NCBI RefSeq assembly: GCF_016632335.1 | Contig: NZ_JAEPBG010000004.1 | Span: 1 to 64,000, forward strand | DNA: 64,000 bases | Direction of reading: 5' to 3' | DNA from: Noviherbaspirillum pedocola | GTDB taxonomy: Bacteria; Pseudomonadota; Gammaproteobacteria; Burkholderiales; Burkholderiaceae_D | Position numbers and translations under genes: made by a program | Notes under the pieces: model-generated | Database searches by the model: none | What the model was told of the DNA's origin: nothing | Seen by the model: only the letters and a program-made list of their open reading frames with translations | Part shown: one piece after another, positions 9,167-17,637 of the stretch | Position numbering within the stretch: the first letter of the stretch is position 1 | Layout: every line of letters starts with the position of its first letter

Positions 9167-10047
9167 GCTTTCTCCGAGATTTTTTCGCCGAAGATGCCCT
9201 GCGGCCGGAACAGCAGGAACACGAACAGCAGCAGGAAGGCAAAGGCGTCCTTGTACGGCACCGAGATATGCGCGGCGGCGAAGCTTTCCACTACCCCTAG
9301 CAGAAGTCCGCCGACGATGGCCCCGGTGACATCGCCGAAGCCGCCGATGATGGTCGCGGAGAAGGCCTTCAATGCAATGATGGACCCCATGCCGATCGAC
9401 ACGAACAGGACCGGCCCGATCAGGACGCCGGCCAGTCCGCCTAGCGTGGCGCTGTAGATGAAAGTGATGGCAATCATCCACGCGACCGGTATGCCGAGCA
9501 GGCGCGCCATGTCCTTGTCCTGCGAAGTTGCCTGCAGCTTCTTGCCGAGCAGTGTGTGCTCGAAGAAGAAGTATTGGAATGCGACAGCGATCGCGGTCAC
9601 GAACATGATCACCAGGTATTGCGAATCAAGGAACACGCCGCCGATCTGCACGCCGGGTGTATTGAGCAGCTTTTCCAGCGGCTTTGGTTGCGGGCCGAAG
9701 ACTGCCAGCACTGAGTTCTGCAGAAACACCGAAGCGCCGAGGGTGCTGATGATCACCGGAAGAAAGGAGCGGTTGCGCAGCGGGTAATACACGCCGTAAT
9801 TGAAGATCACGCCGAATACCGCCATCACCACGAGCGTCAGCAGCAGACCGAGCCAGTACGGAAGATGCAGCGCGCCGAGCATCGTCATCATCGAAAAGGC
9901 GCCGAGCATCGCGAAGTCGCCCTGCGCGAAATTGACCACGTTCGTGGCCCGGATGATCAGCACGAAGCCCAGCGCTACCAGCGCATACACCGCGCCGATG
10001 GCCAGGCCGGAAAACAGGATCTGCAGATTGATTGCCATCGAACCCAT
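9163..10047 (-). CDS. livH: HAAT-family ABC transporter permease LivH
   Basis: This 294-aa integral membrane protein of the LivH family starts with the typical INLQILFSGLAIGAVYALVALGFVLI and contains the NFAQGDFAMLGAF motif seen in these permeases. It forms the membrane channel together with the permease half of the LivM-LivG fusion. The start at 10047 has AAGGAGA at good spacing. It lies 74 bp downstream of the binding-protein gene, separated by a perfect GC-rich hairpin, and overlaps the next gene by 4 bp. Confidence 0.92.
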   Translation of the reverse strand: MGSMAINLQILFSGLAIGAVYALVALGFVLIIRATNVVNFAQGDFAMLGAFSMMTMLGALHLPYWLGLLLTLVVMAVFGVIFNYGVYYPLRNRSFLPVIISTLGASVFLQNSVLAVFGPQPKPLEKLLNTPGVQIGGVFLDSQYLVIMFVTAIAVAFQYFFFEHTLLGKKLQATSQDKDMARLLGIPVAWMIAITFIYSATLGGLAGVLIGPVLFVSIGMGSIIALKAFSATIIGGFGDVTGAIVGGLLLGVVESFAAAHISVPYKDAFAFLLLFVFLLFRPQGIFGEKISEKA

Positions 10048-10065
10048 GCAACGTCTCCTTGGCTT

Positions 10066-10087
10066 GCCGGCCGCTGTCGCGGCCGGC
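10066..10087. terminator. Intercistronic hairpin between binding-protein and permease genes
   Basis: GCCGGCCGC and its complement GCGGCCGGC enclose a TGTC tetraloop (perfect 9-bp stem). There is no T-run, so partial termination or 3'-end protection of the upstream binding-protein mRNA is more likely than full termination. A similar hairpin follows the second binding-protein gene (24752-24789). Confidence 0.6.
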
Positions 10088-10121
10088 GATGGAAGCAGCT
10101 TCTTGCGCGGTTGAGGACCGC

Positions 10122-11261
10122 TTATTGGGCGACGTCGAAATCGATGTGCTTCACGAACACGATCTTGCCGTTCTCGTTCTTCACGACGTTGTAGCCGTGC
10201 AGACCGTCGCCGTTCTTGTCGAAGGTATAGGTGCCTTCGACGCCCTTGTAGCCCTTGATCTCGTGGATGGCCTTGCGGATGTCATCCGGCTTGGTGCTGT
10301 TGGCCTTTTTGATGGCCTGCGCCAGCACCTGCACCGCGTCATAGGACCAGGCCGAATACAGGTCGGGCACCAGCTTGTACTTCTCCTGGTAGCGCTTGGC
10401 ATAGGCTTGCGCTTCGGGACTGGATTCCACCGCGAAATCGGCAATGGAATAAGTGCCGTAAAGCGCGTCGCCGGCCAGCTTCATCGCGGTGTCGGTGGAC
10501 AGCGAGGGCGAGCCGACCCAGGCGCTGTTGACGCCGAGCTGGCGCAGCTGCTTGGCGAAGATGCCGACATCGGTGGAATTGGTGATGTAGGACGAGACTA
10601 CGTCCGCGCCGGACTGCTTGATGGCCAGCACCACCGGCGTGAAGTCCTGCGAGTTGCTGGTGAAGCCCTGGACCGTCACTGGCGTGATGCCATGTTCCTT
10701 CAGCGCCGCGGTCAGCATGTTCTTGCCACCGTTGCCGAAGGCGTCGGTCGCATGCATGATCGCCCACTTCTTCAGCTTCAACGTATTGACGCCGAAATCG
10801 GCGATCACCTTCGCGGAATAACCGTCGTTGGGGCGGGCGCGGAAGATCCACGGATTGTTGGAATGGGTCAGGCCATAGTCCGTGCCACCGACGACCATCG
10901 GCAGCGCGGCCTTTTGCACCGTCGGCATCACGGCCTGTATCTGCGTGCTGCGCACCGAGCCGATCAGCGCGACCAGATCGCCGGCGCTGGTGAGCTTCGA
11001 GACTGCGAGTACCGAGCCCGGGTTCGAGCTCTGGTTATCCTCGATGCGCAGCTCGAGCTGCCGCCCGAGCACGCCGCCGGCCTTGTTGATTTCCTCGAGC
11101 GCCATCTTCGCGCCATTGATCTGGTAGACCCCGGCTTCGGCATTCGCGCCGGTGCTTTCGGCCATCAGGCCAATCTTGATGGGATCGGCGGCATGTGCGC
11201 CGAAGGATGTCGCACCTGCAACGATGGCGGCGCACAGCAATGCAAGCTTCGTGGTCTTCAT
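10122..11261 (-). CDS. HAAT-family ABC transporter periplasmic substrate-binding protein (LivK-like)
   Basis: This 379-aa periplasmic binding protein of the Leu/Ile/Val-binding superfamily has a Sec signal (about residues 1-24, cleavage near GAHA-ADP), then IKIGLMAESTG and the Type 1 periplasmic-binding fold (GSVRSTQ, YDAVQVLAQAI). It captures the solute for the LivH, LivM-LivG and LivF transporter downstream. The start at 11261 is preceded by GAGGAGA; a longer in-frame start at 11306 lacks support. It is the first gene of the operon. A PdhR/LldR-like palindrome lies about 300 bp upstream, a long but possible distance for control. Confidence 0.9.
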   Translation of the reverse strand: MKTTKLALLCAAIVAGATSFGAHAADPIKIGLMAESTGANAEAGVYQINGAKMALEEINKAGGVLGRQLELRIEDNQSSNPGSVLAVSKLTSAGDLVALIGSVRSTQIQAVMPTVQKAALPMVVGGTDYGLTHSNNPWIFRARPNDGYSAKVIADFGVNTLKLKKWAIMHATDAFGNGGKNMLTAALKEHGITPVTVQGFTSNSQDFTPVVLAIKQSGADVVSSYITNSTDVGIFAKQLRQLGVNSAWVGSPSLSTDTAMKLAGDALYGTYSIADFAVESSPEAQAYAKRYQEKYKLVPDLYSAWSYDAVQVLAQAIKKANSTKPDDIRKAIHEIKGYKGVEGTYTFDKNGDGLHGYNVVKNENGKIVFVKHIDFDVAQ

Positions 11262-11560
11262 GGTCTCCTCGCGTCTTCTGGTTGAATTTGCGGGCCGCGC
11301 TTCCATGGGCTCATGGGCTCACGGCCGTTGGCTGCGTTTCTGCTACGGGATCACAATGTGGCGCGCGCCGGCGTGAAGGCCGTTCGCTTTGCTGCGAAGT
11401 GCTGAGATTGAGTACATGGCCGCGGTCTCCTTGTATGCGGAGCGCCAGCCATGGCGGCATGCGGCGGCGCCTGGCGGGTGCCGTTATGCTGCGTGCCCTG
11501 ACTTGTCGTCTCCGGTTGTCGCGGGCATTTTCGCCCGTCTCTACATTTTGAATTGGCTAT

Positions 11561-11574
11561 TTGGTCTTACCAAT
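11561..11574. promoter_or_regulatory. GntR/FadR-family operator candidate, site 2
   Basis: TTGGTCTTACCAAT shares its core with the sites at 5450 and 17532. It lies about 300 bp upstream of the binding-protein gene of the Liv-type transporter, in a region without genes. The large distance to the start codon is the main doubt. Confidence 0.5.
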
Positions 11575-11741
11575 GCGGCGATAATTTCAGGGTTGGCATT
11601 GACTGTCAAGCATGCGAAGCGGTGAGTGCCAGGACTTGGACGCGACATGCAAGCACGCTTGTTTCGCATCAAACGCTGTTCAAGGCATGCAAAGGATGCG
11701 GGAGCAACGAGTCATTACGCTACAAGCGCATCAACATGACT

Positions 11742-11896
11742 TGGTTTGCCTTTGCCTTTGCAGTTGCCTTTGCAGTTGCCTTTGCAGTTGCCTTTGCAGT
11801 TGCCTTTGCAGTTGCCTTTGCGGTTGCAGTTGCCTTTGCGGTTGCAGTTGCCTTTGCGGTTGCAGTTGCCTTTGCGGTTGCAGTTGCCGTTGCTTT
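11742..11896. repeat. Hexanucleotide-based microsatellite (left tail of repeat copy B)
   Basis: About 150 bp built from the 12-mer GCCTTTGCAGTT repeated about five times, then the 18-mer GCCTTTGCGGTTGCAGTT repeated about four times; the underlying period is 6. Since 6 is a multiple of 3, every frame stays open and encodes simple Ala-Phe-Val or Leu-Cys-Ser repeats, which I do not regard as genes. It joins directly onto the structured repeat that continues to about 12116. Confidence 0.85.
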
Positions 11897-12116
11897 TAAT
11901 CCCGTTGATCGCGCCGTGGCGCCGGGCCCTGAAGCGGATAAGGTGCGGCGTCTGTCTGAGCGAAGCGCAGCGTAGCGAGTTTAGCCGCGCCCCGCTTTAG
12001 GGTCCGGCGACACGGGAACCCCGCGCAGCGGGGCGCGATCTCCGGGTCGCCTTTTCTTGGTTACTTCTTTTGGCGAAGCAAAAGAAGTGACCCGGCTGCC
12101 GGGCCGGGACCCGGCT
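11897..12116 (-). repeat. Dispersed structured repeat, copy B (inverted relative to A and C)
   Basis: Read on the minus strand it matches copy A (1-125) and copy C (12279-12510). It contains the 11-bp stem 11927-11937 with 11992-12002 (one G-T wobble), a second hairpin at 12063-12088 (ACTTCTTTTG and CAAAAGAAGT around a 6-nt loop), and a GC-rich segment at 12089-12115. B and C are arranged head to head around about 160 bp of unshared sequence (12117-12278). No gene is supported in 11262-12680. Confidence 0.75.
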
Positions 12117-12278
12117 TGGTCGCCAAGTGCGATGTTCTTATTGGGTCATCGGGCCTCAAACCTCGACCGGACGGGCCTTTCAATCCAAGCCTCGACCAAC
12201 GCGACGACGACCAAGACAAGAGCCTGCCCCCTCAACGACATCACTCCGGTGATGCAATACGTTCAGCGCCCCCTCGAC

Positions 12279-12510
12279 CTAGCCGGGTCCCGGCCCGGCA
12301 GCCGGCCTACTTCTTTTGCGAAAAGAAGTAGGCAAGAAAAGGCGCCCCCGGAGATTGCGCCCCGCTACGCGGGGTTCCCGTGCCGTCGATGCCCGGAGCG
12401 GGGCGCAGCTAAACTCGCTACGCTGCGCTGCGCTCAAACAGACGCCGCACCTTTTCCCGCTCCGGGCATCGCCGTCACGGCGCAATCAACGGGGGTTAAA
12501 GGCAACGGCA
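12279..12510 (+). repeat. Dispersed structured repeat, copy C
   Basis: It contains a GC-rich segment complementary to 12089-12115, a perfect 13-bp hairpin at 12305-12333 (GCCTACTTCTTTT and its complement around GCG), and a perfect 15-bp stem at 12388-12402 with 12456-12470 identical to that in copy A. The right end passes into a second hexamer-type microsatellite. Long open frames across it consist of low-complexity or inverted-repeat translation and are rejected as genes. Confidence 0.75.
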
Positions 12511-12592
12511 ACTACAACTACAACTACAACTACAACTACAAAGGCAAAGGCACTGCCACTACAACTGCAACTGCAACTGCAACTGCACGAAT
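12500..12592. repeat. Hexanucleotide-based microsatellite (right tail of repeat copy C)
   Basis: Runs of AACTAC and AACTGC, with AAAGGC interruptions, form the complement of the motif family seen at 11742-11896. The two microsatellites bound the inverted repeat pair on its outer sides. The sequence from here to 12680 shows nothing else. Confidence 0.8.
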
Positions 12593-12680
12593 CACATCAA
12601 TACTTGCACTGACCACTCGCATCGTCCATTGCATCTCACGAGCGCAATACACTGCGCCACCGCCATACGCATACCACCAC

Positions 12681-13859
12681 CTATGACAACAGCCCCCGTT
12701 GCGCCAGATTACGCATCAGCGCACCAGCACCAAAAGTCCATGGCGCAATGCGATCGCTGCGGTTCACGCGGTTCACCAGCGTTCCCAGTCCCGGCGTGCT
12801 GATGCGCACGATATCGCCGACCTCATGGGTAAAACCCTGGCCAGGCGCGAATCTGTCCTCGGTCGGCGAAAACATCGTGCCGAGGAAGAGGAGCATGCCG
12901 TCCGGGTATTGATGGTTCGGACCCATCGCATGGGTGACCAGGTCGAGCGGATCCCTGCTGATCTGCGACATCGGGCTGCTGCCGGTGAGCACAAAGCCTT
13001 CCGGTCCTTCGATGCGCATGTCCAGATTGCAGCGACGCACATGGTCGATCGTGTAGCCCTCGTCAAAAAGGCGAATGAAGGGACCAATCGCGCAGGAAGC
13101 ATTGTTGTCCTTGGACTTGCCCAGCAACAGCGCGCTGCGGCCTTCGAAGTCGCGCAGGTTCACGTCATTGCCCAGCGTAGCGCCGACCGTTTCACCCCGG
13201 CTGTTTACCGCAAGCACGATTTCGGGCTCGGGATTGTTCCAGTCGGACTTCGGATGCAAGCCAATCTCGCTGCCCAAGCCAACGGCAGACATCGGCTGCG
13301 CCTTCGTGAAAATTTCGGCATCCGGCCCGATGCCCACTTCGAGATACTGCGACCAGGCGCCGCGCTCGATCAGCACTTCCTTCAGGCGAGCCGCGTCTTC
13401 CGAACCCGGAACGACACGCGACAGATCATCGCCAATGACCGCAGCAATCGCGCGCCGGACCTCTTCCGCGCGCGAAGCGTCGCCGCGCGCCTGCTCTTCG
13501 ATGACCCGCTCGAGCATGCTCGACACAAAGGTCACGCCGCTGGCCTTGATCGCCTGCAGGTCGCAGGGCGCGAGCAACCAGGGCAGCGCCGTGTCGCGCG
13601 CCGCTTCTTCCGAGTTGCGCAGCAGTGCATCGAGCGGTGCGATGCGACGCAGCGCCTTCGCATTGCGCACTGCGGCCGCCGGCTGCGGCAAATCGAGCAA
13701 CGCGCTGCAGGTGGCCGCGAGCGGCGTCAGGTCATACGCGCCGTCCGGCCGGATCTGGGCCAGTGTCGGGCCGATCCCGGGTTCCCAGACGCGCCCGATC
13801 AACAACGCGGATTCGGCGTCCTGCGGCATGCAGGCCTCGCTACGGTATCGCTCGTCCAT
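12681..13859 (-). CDS. Long-form fumarylacetoacetate hydrolase family protein (2-keto-3-deoxy sugar-acid dehydratase candidate)
   Basis: This 392-aa FAH-superfamily protein has a family-specific N-terminal domain of about 170 residues and a C-terminal catalytic fold with NNPEPEIVLAVNSRG supplying metal-ligand glutamates, NDVNLRDFEGRSALLLGK, and a distinctive C-terminus WTFGAGALMRNLAQRGLL. Length and end resemble the XylX-type 2-keto-3-deoxy-D-xylonate dehydratase group of the Weimberg pathway rather than the shorter FAH at 3731-4597. The start at 13859 follows GAGGAGA. It is adjacent to the GntR regulator and shares the block with aldonate dehydratases, which would produce its likely substrate. 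Specificity is inference. Confidence 0.78.
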   Translation of the reverse strand: MDERYRSEACMPQDAESALLIGRVWEPGIGPTLAQIRPDGAYDLTPLAATCSALLDLPQPAAAVRNAKALRRIAPLDALLRNSEEAARDTALPWLLAPCDLQAIKASGVTFVSSMLERVIEEQARGDASRAEEVRRAIAAVIGDDLSRVVPGSEDAARLKEVLIERGAWSQYLEVGIGPDAEIFTKAQPMSAVGLGSEIGLHPKSDWNNPEPEIVLAVNSRGETVGATLGNDVNLRDFEGRSALLLGKSKDNNASCAIGPFIRLFDEGYTIDHVRRCNLDMRIEGPEGFVLTGSSPMSQISRDPLDLVTHAMGPNHQYPDGMLLFLGTMFSPTEDRFAPGQGFTHEVGDIVRISTPGLGTLVNRVNRSDRIAPWTFGAGALMRNLAQRGLLS

Positions 13860-13916
13860 CCTGTCTCCTCGCTTGTTATCGGTATGACGCCAGCCGTCGT
13901 GCCGTGGCACGACGCT

Positions 13917-14693
13917 TCATGCGCTCTTTCTTGCGGGCGCGATGGTGGCGCGTCGACTGCGCGAACTGGCATCGCTGGTCTTGCGCTTCTTCGGCGCACT
14001 CATCAGGCTCGACGTCAATCTCTTGTAGCCGATGTCCATGTGGCGCCGCATTGCAGCTCGGGCCGCTTCAGGGTCTTTGGAACGCAGCGCTTCCAACACC
14101 ACCCGGTGCTCGGCCACGGCTTGCGCCCACACGCGCGGCGTCTCGAAGTGACTGTGCAATTGATCGAAGAGCGGGCCGGTGCGGGCGTCGAACAGCCTGC
14201 GTACGACACCAACGAGCACGCTGTTGCCAGTCGCTTCGGCAATGCGTATGTGGAACAGGCGATCCGCGTCCAGCGGCTTGACGCCCGCGGCGGCGTCGGC
14301 CTCCATCGCGTCGATGGCCTTTTCCACCGCATCGAAATGCCGCTTGCGACCGACCTTCGCGGCCAGCGCCGCGATCTCGCCTTCGACCAGCGCGCGCGCA
14401 CGGATCAGCTCCAGCGGCCCTTCCTCGCCGGACATGTCGAAGCCGGCTTCCTGCGGGGCGGGCGGCTCGCACACATAGATGCCCGAGCCCATGCGCACTT
14501 CGATGTAACCCTCCACTTCCAGCGCGATCAATGCTTCTCGCAGCGATGGCCGGCTCACGCCTAGCTGCACCGCGAGGTCGCGCTCGGCCGGCAGGCGCGA
14601 ACCGATCGGAAATTCGCCGCGCTGTATCAGCGCGCGCAATTGCCCGCTGATCTGGCGATAAAGGCGTTGCGGTTCGATGGCTTGGATCGGCAT
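13917..14693 (-). CDS. GntR-family transcriptional regulator, FadR subfamily (FCD domain)
   Basis: This 258-aa regulator has an N-terminal winged HTH (about residues 5-75; LPAERDLAVQLGVSRPSLREAL is cut here by the GntR helix-turn-helix) followed by an all-helical FCD ligand domain. FCD metal/ligand positions are visible in the DADRLFHIRIAEATGN, AEHRVVLEAL and RRHMDIGYKRL segments. The last 20 residues are unusually basic. Members of this subfamily sense organic acids and bind ATTGGTNNNACCAAT-type palindromes; four such sites occur in the window near both catabolic blocks. The gene lies between the FAH gene and the Ldh_2 gene, in the same direction. It is most likely a repressor relieved by a sugar acid or hydroxy acid. 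Confidence 0.9.
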   Translation of the reverse strand: MPIQAIEPQRLYRQISGQLRALIQRGEFPIGSRLPAERDLAVQLGVSRPSLREALIALEVEGYIEVRMGSGIYVCEPPAPQEAGFDMSGEEGPLELIRARALVEGEIAALAAKVGRKRHFDAVEKAIDAMEADAAAGVKPLDADRLFHIRIAEATGNSVLVGVVRRLFDARTGPLFDQLHSHFETPRVWAQAVAEHRVVLEALRSKDPEAARAAMRRHMDIGYKRLTSSLMSAPKKRKTSDASSRSRRATIAPARKSA

Positions 14694-14853
14694 GACGGTA
14701 GTTCCATTTCTGTACTGCGGCTCAAACGGGAGGCGGGATTATACGACCCAGCCTTCCGCGCTTTCCTGCGATGAAACGCCGTGCCGATGGCGCCGCCGCG
14801 CTAGCAGAGCGGCAATTGCCAAGGAGCGCCGCTGATGCGCTCCGAGCATGGGT

Positions 14854-15915
14854 TCATTCCCCCAGCGGCGCCGGCATCGGCAGTCCATGGCGGGTGGCGG
14901 CTTCGAGCAGCATCGGCGCGATGCTTGGGTGCAGTTCAAGTCCTTCCGCCTCGGCCCTCGCACGACGCGCAAGCGCACGGTCTCCCGGCAGGCGCACCGC
15001 ATCGAAGCCAGGACGCGGCGGATTATCGCGGCAGGCTTGCGCCAGCGTGTCCATCTGCCTCAGGTAATCCGGCATGCCGCCAAAGGCGGACGGGTCGTAG
15101 AGCGTCATGAAGACCGTTGCGCCCCAGCCTTCGGGCGCGTCGCCCCGCCCGTGGCCCGACAGACCGCCGGTCAGGGCTTCGATCAGCAGCGCCAGGCCGT
15201 ATCCCTTGTGACCAGCGGCCAAGCCGCCAAGCGGCTGTATCGTGCCTGGTGGACCGGTGAACAGCACGCCCGGATCGGTGCTTGGGTTGCCTTGCGCATC
15301 GAGCATCCAGGGCTCATCGAACTGCTGGCCTGCACGGTGCAGGCGATTGCTCATGCCATTCGTGGTGACCGACGCCGAGATGTCGATCAGGATGGGCGTG
15401 CCTGACGTCGGAATGCCGGCCGCGATCGGATTCGGCGTGAACACTGCGCGCGTGCCGCCATGCGGCGCGACGCTGGCGACCGCCGGGTCGGAGCTGGCCA
15501 GGACCATCATGAAGCCCGCTTCAGTAGCGCGCAGCAGATAGGTCGCCAGGCAGGCGATATGGTGACTGCGCCGTATCGCCAGGCTGGCGCTGCCGTACTG
15601 GCGTGCGCGCGGCATCAAGGCCTCCAGACCGCTGGTCACCAGCCACGGGCCGGGAAGTCGACGACCGTCCCAGGCCAGCGCAGCGCCGCGATCGGACAGG
15701 ACTTCGGGCGCGCCGGAACGTGTCATTGTGCCGGCTTCGATCTCCTTCACGTAGGGCGCAAGTAGCGCCAGGCCGTGCGTGTCATGACCGAGCAGGTCGC
15801 CCAGTACCAGCGTGTCGGCCACAGCAGCCGCGGGTTCGGCATCCAGGCCCGCCGCGCGCAACAGCTCCGTGGCGAAACGGCGCAAGGCATCCGGGGAATA
15901 GCGTGCGGCGGCCAT
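14854..15915 (-). CDS. Ldh_2 family (malate/L-lactate-type) dehydrogenase, second paralogue
   Basis: The 353-aa protein belongs to the same family as 5510-6625. It has LLGHDTHGLALL near the N-terminus, the RRSHHIACL segment with the active-site His, FTPNPIAAGIP, and AAGHKGYGLALLIE. It likely oxidises or reduces a 2-hydroxy/2-keto acid with NAD(P). The ATG at 15915 overlaps the TGA of the upstream SDR gene (ATGA), so the two are translationally coupled. The open frame continues upstream through the SDR gene to 16551 and could be mistaken for one fused gene. Confidence 0.85.
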   Translation of the reverse strand: MAAARYSPDALRRFATELLRAAGLDAEPAAAVADTLVLGDLLGHDTHGLALLAPYVKEIEAGTMTRSGAPEVLSDRGAALAWDGRRLPGPWLVTSGLEALMPRARQYGSASLAIRRSHHIACLATYLLRATEAGFMMVLASSDPAVASVAPHGGTRAVFTPNPIAAGIPTSGTPILIDISASVTTNGMSNRLHRAGQQFDEPWMLDAQGNPSTDPGVLFTGPPGTIQPLGGLAAGHKGYGLALLIEALTGGLSGHGRGDAPEGWGATVFMTLYDPSAFGGMPDYLRQMDTLAQACRDNPPRPGFDAVRLPGDRALARRARAEAEGLELHPSIAPMLLEAATRHGLPMPAPLGE

Positions 15916-16670
15916 CAGTAAGTCGCCCTTCCGCCAGAAATGTCGAACACGGCGCCGGTGGAGAACGAACAGTCGGCGGAACTGAGCCAGGCCACCAGCG
16001 CAGCGATCTCGGCGGTTTCGCCGAAGCGATTCATCGGGATCTTCGACAGCATGTAATCGATATGCTGCTGCGTCATCTGCGAGAACATCGGCGTGCGCAC
16101 CGCGGCGGGCGTGATGCAGTTGACGGTGACACCGCTCTGCGCCAGCTCCTTGCCGAGCGACTTGGTCAGCGCGATCACGCCGGCCTTGGAAGCGCTGTAG
16201 GCCGAGGCGTTCGGATTGCCTTCCTTGCCGGCGACGGACGCGATGTTGACGATGCGACCGTAGCCGCGCTCGCGCATCTGCGGCACCAGCGCGCGGCAGC
16301 ACAGGAAGGTGCCGCGCAGGTTGATGCGCATCACCTCGTCCCAAGCTTCTGGCGCATAGTCCCAGACCGTGTTGTTCGGGCCGGTGATGCCGGCGCTGTT
16401 GACCAGGATGTCCACCGGGCCGGCGGCAATGGTCTGGTCGCGCGCGGCATCGACCGCCTCCACGCTGGAAATGTCGACCACCACCAGCTGCGGCGCATGC
16501 TCGCCGAACGCGGCGCGCGCCCGGTCCAGCGTTGCGGCGTCGCGGTCCCACAAACTCAGCTTCGCGCCGCCGGCGGCGAGTCTTTGCGCGATCTCCAGGC
16601 CGATGCCGGAAGCGCCGCCCGTGACGACCGCATGCCTGCCGCTGAAATCATAGTGATTGCCCTGTCCCAT
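15915..16670 (-). CDS. SDR family oxidoreductase
   Basis: This 251-aa classical SDR has the glycine motif TGGASGIG near residue 18, NNAG-like NSAGITG, an NIASVAG catalytic-Ser segment and YSASK as the Tyr-Lys pair; the C-terminus carries SFSTGAVFDISGG. It is NAD(P)-dependent and probably acts on a hydroxyl of a sugar or sugar acid, given its operon. It sits between a second SDR (32 bp upstream) and the Ldh_2 gene (4-bp overlap). The start at 16670 is preceded by GGGAGAC. Coenzyme preference and substrate are not readable. Confidence 0.87.
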   Translation of the reverse strand: MGQGNHYDFSGRHAVVTGGASGIGLEIAQRLAAGGAKLSLWDRDAATLDRARAAFGEHAPQLVVVDISSVEAVDAARDQTIAAGPVDILVNSAGITGPNNTVWDYAPEAWDEVMRINLRGTFLCCRALVPQMRERGYGRIVNIASVAGKEGNPNASAYSASKAGVIALTKSLGKELAQSGVTVNCITPAAVRTPMFSQMTQQHIDYMLSKIPMNRFGETAEIAALVAWLSSADCSFSTGAVFDISGGRATY

Positions 16671-16701
16671 TCCCGTCTCCCGTATCGTGGATTTGTCGGC
16701 T

Positions 16702-17457
16702 TCAGGGCATGTACTGCCCGCCGTTGACTTCGATGATCTGTCCGGTCACATAGCCGGACAGGCGCTCGGACGCGAGGTAGAGGAATGCGCCGACGCATTC
16801 ATCGGCGGTGCCCAGGCGCGCCATGGGTATGGCCAGCCGCATTGCTTCCATCTGCTCCGGCGTCGAATACTTGTCGTGAAAGGGCGTGACGATCACGCCG
16901 GGCGCCACCGCATTGACCCGTATGCGCCGACCCACCAGCTCCTTGGCCATGCCGCGGGTGAAGGTGCTGACGAAGCCCTTGCTCGCCGCATACAGGCTCG
17001 CGCCCGGCCCGCCACCGGTGCGCGCGGCGATGCTGGTGAGATTGATGACCGAAGCGCCTTCGCGCAGGTGCGGCAGCGCATGACGGGTGCACATCACGGT
17101 GGAGCGGACATTGACGTCGATGACCTCGTCGAAGATGTCATCATCGATTTCGGCAAGCGGCGCGCGGCGCACGAGCGCGCCGGCATTATTGATCAGCACA
17201 TCGATGCCGCCGAAGCGTAGCGCGACTTCCTCGACCACGCGCCGGCATTCGTCCGAGTCGCGCAGATCGCCGCGCACGACGATCGCCTCAGCGCCGGCCG
17301 CCTGCACCTCGCTGGCGACCTCCGCTGCGGCTTCCAGCGATTGATGGCAATGCAACGCGACGCGGCAGCCCAGTTGGCCGAAAGCGCGCGCGCATGCGGC
17401 GCCAATGCCCGTGGACGCGCCGGTGATCAGCACCGCTTTGCCCTTCAGATCTTCCAT
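16702..17457 (-). CDS. SDR family oxidoreductase, first gene of leftward sugar-acid operon
   Basis: This 251-aa SDR has the glycine motif TGASTGIG, INNAG, the NLTSIAAR catalytic-Ser segment, YAASKGF with the Tyr-Lys pair, and a VTGQIIEVNGG C-terminus, resembling the glucose/galactose dehydrogenase-type SDRs. In a Weimberg- or De Ley-Doudoroff-like pathway an SDR would oxidise the free sugar to the lactone, which fits the aldonate dehydratases encoded divergently; this is inference. The start at 17457 is preceded by GGAGG; an upstream ATG at 17490 lacks an SD. Two PdhR/LldR-like palindromes occupy the divergent promoter region. Confidence 0.87.
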   Translation of the reverse strand: MEDLKGKAVLITGASTGIGAACARAFGQLGCRVALHCHQSLEAAAEVASEVQAAGAEAIVVRGDLRDSDECRRVVEEVALRFGGIDVLINNAGALVRRAPLAEIDDDIFDEVIDVNVRSTVMCTRHALPHLREGASVINLTSIAARTGGGPGASLYAASKGFVSTFTRGMAKELVGRRIRVNAVAPGVIVTPFHDKYSTPEQMEAMRLAIPMARLGTADECVGAFLYLASERLSGYVTGQIIEVNGGQYMP

Positions 17458-17531
17458 GAAGCCTCCGCTCGTTGGTCTCTTCAAGGCCATGCGATTGCTG
17501 CTCCGCTCGGCGGATTCATCGCGCCTCGAAA

Positions 17532-17545
17532 TTGGTCTTACCAGT
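17532..17545. promoter_or_regulatory. GntR/FadR-family operator candidate, site 3
   Basis: TTGGTCTTACCAGT, preceded by AA, has the same core as site 2 and one imperfect base on the right arm. It lies about 75 bp upstream of the leftward SDR start. Confidence 0.65.
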
Positions 17546-17637
17546 TCGGCGGATGGTTTCAGAAGCTCTACGGCTTGTCAAGCATGGGGTTTGGCGATAT
17601 TGGCATCCGACAAGAGATGGTCAACCCGCGCAAAATT

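Noticed and set aside
9167-9481. N-terminal extension of the LivM-LivG frame
   Set aside because: It lies wholly within livH in another frame; the ATG at 9166 overlaps the livH stop in the usual ATGA way.
11735-12686. Open frames encoding Ala-Phe-Val, Leu-Cys-Ser or Thr-Ala repeats
   Set aside because: They are produced by the hexamer microsatellites and inverted repeats; no ribosome sites or domains are seen.
15916-16551. Apparent fusion of an SDR-like sequence with the Ldh_2 enzyme in one long frame
   Set aside because: The upstream part is an out-of-frame reading of the SDR gene at 15915-16670; the two genes overlap by only 4 bp.
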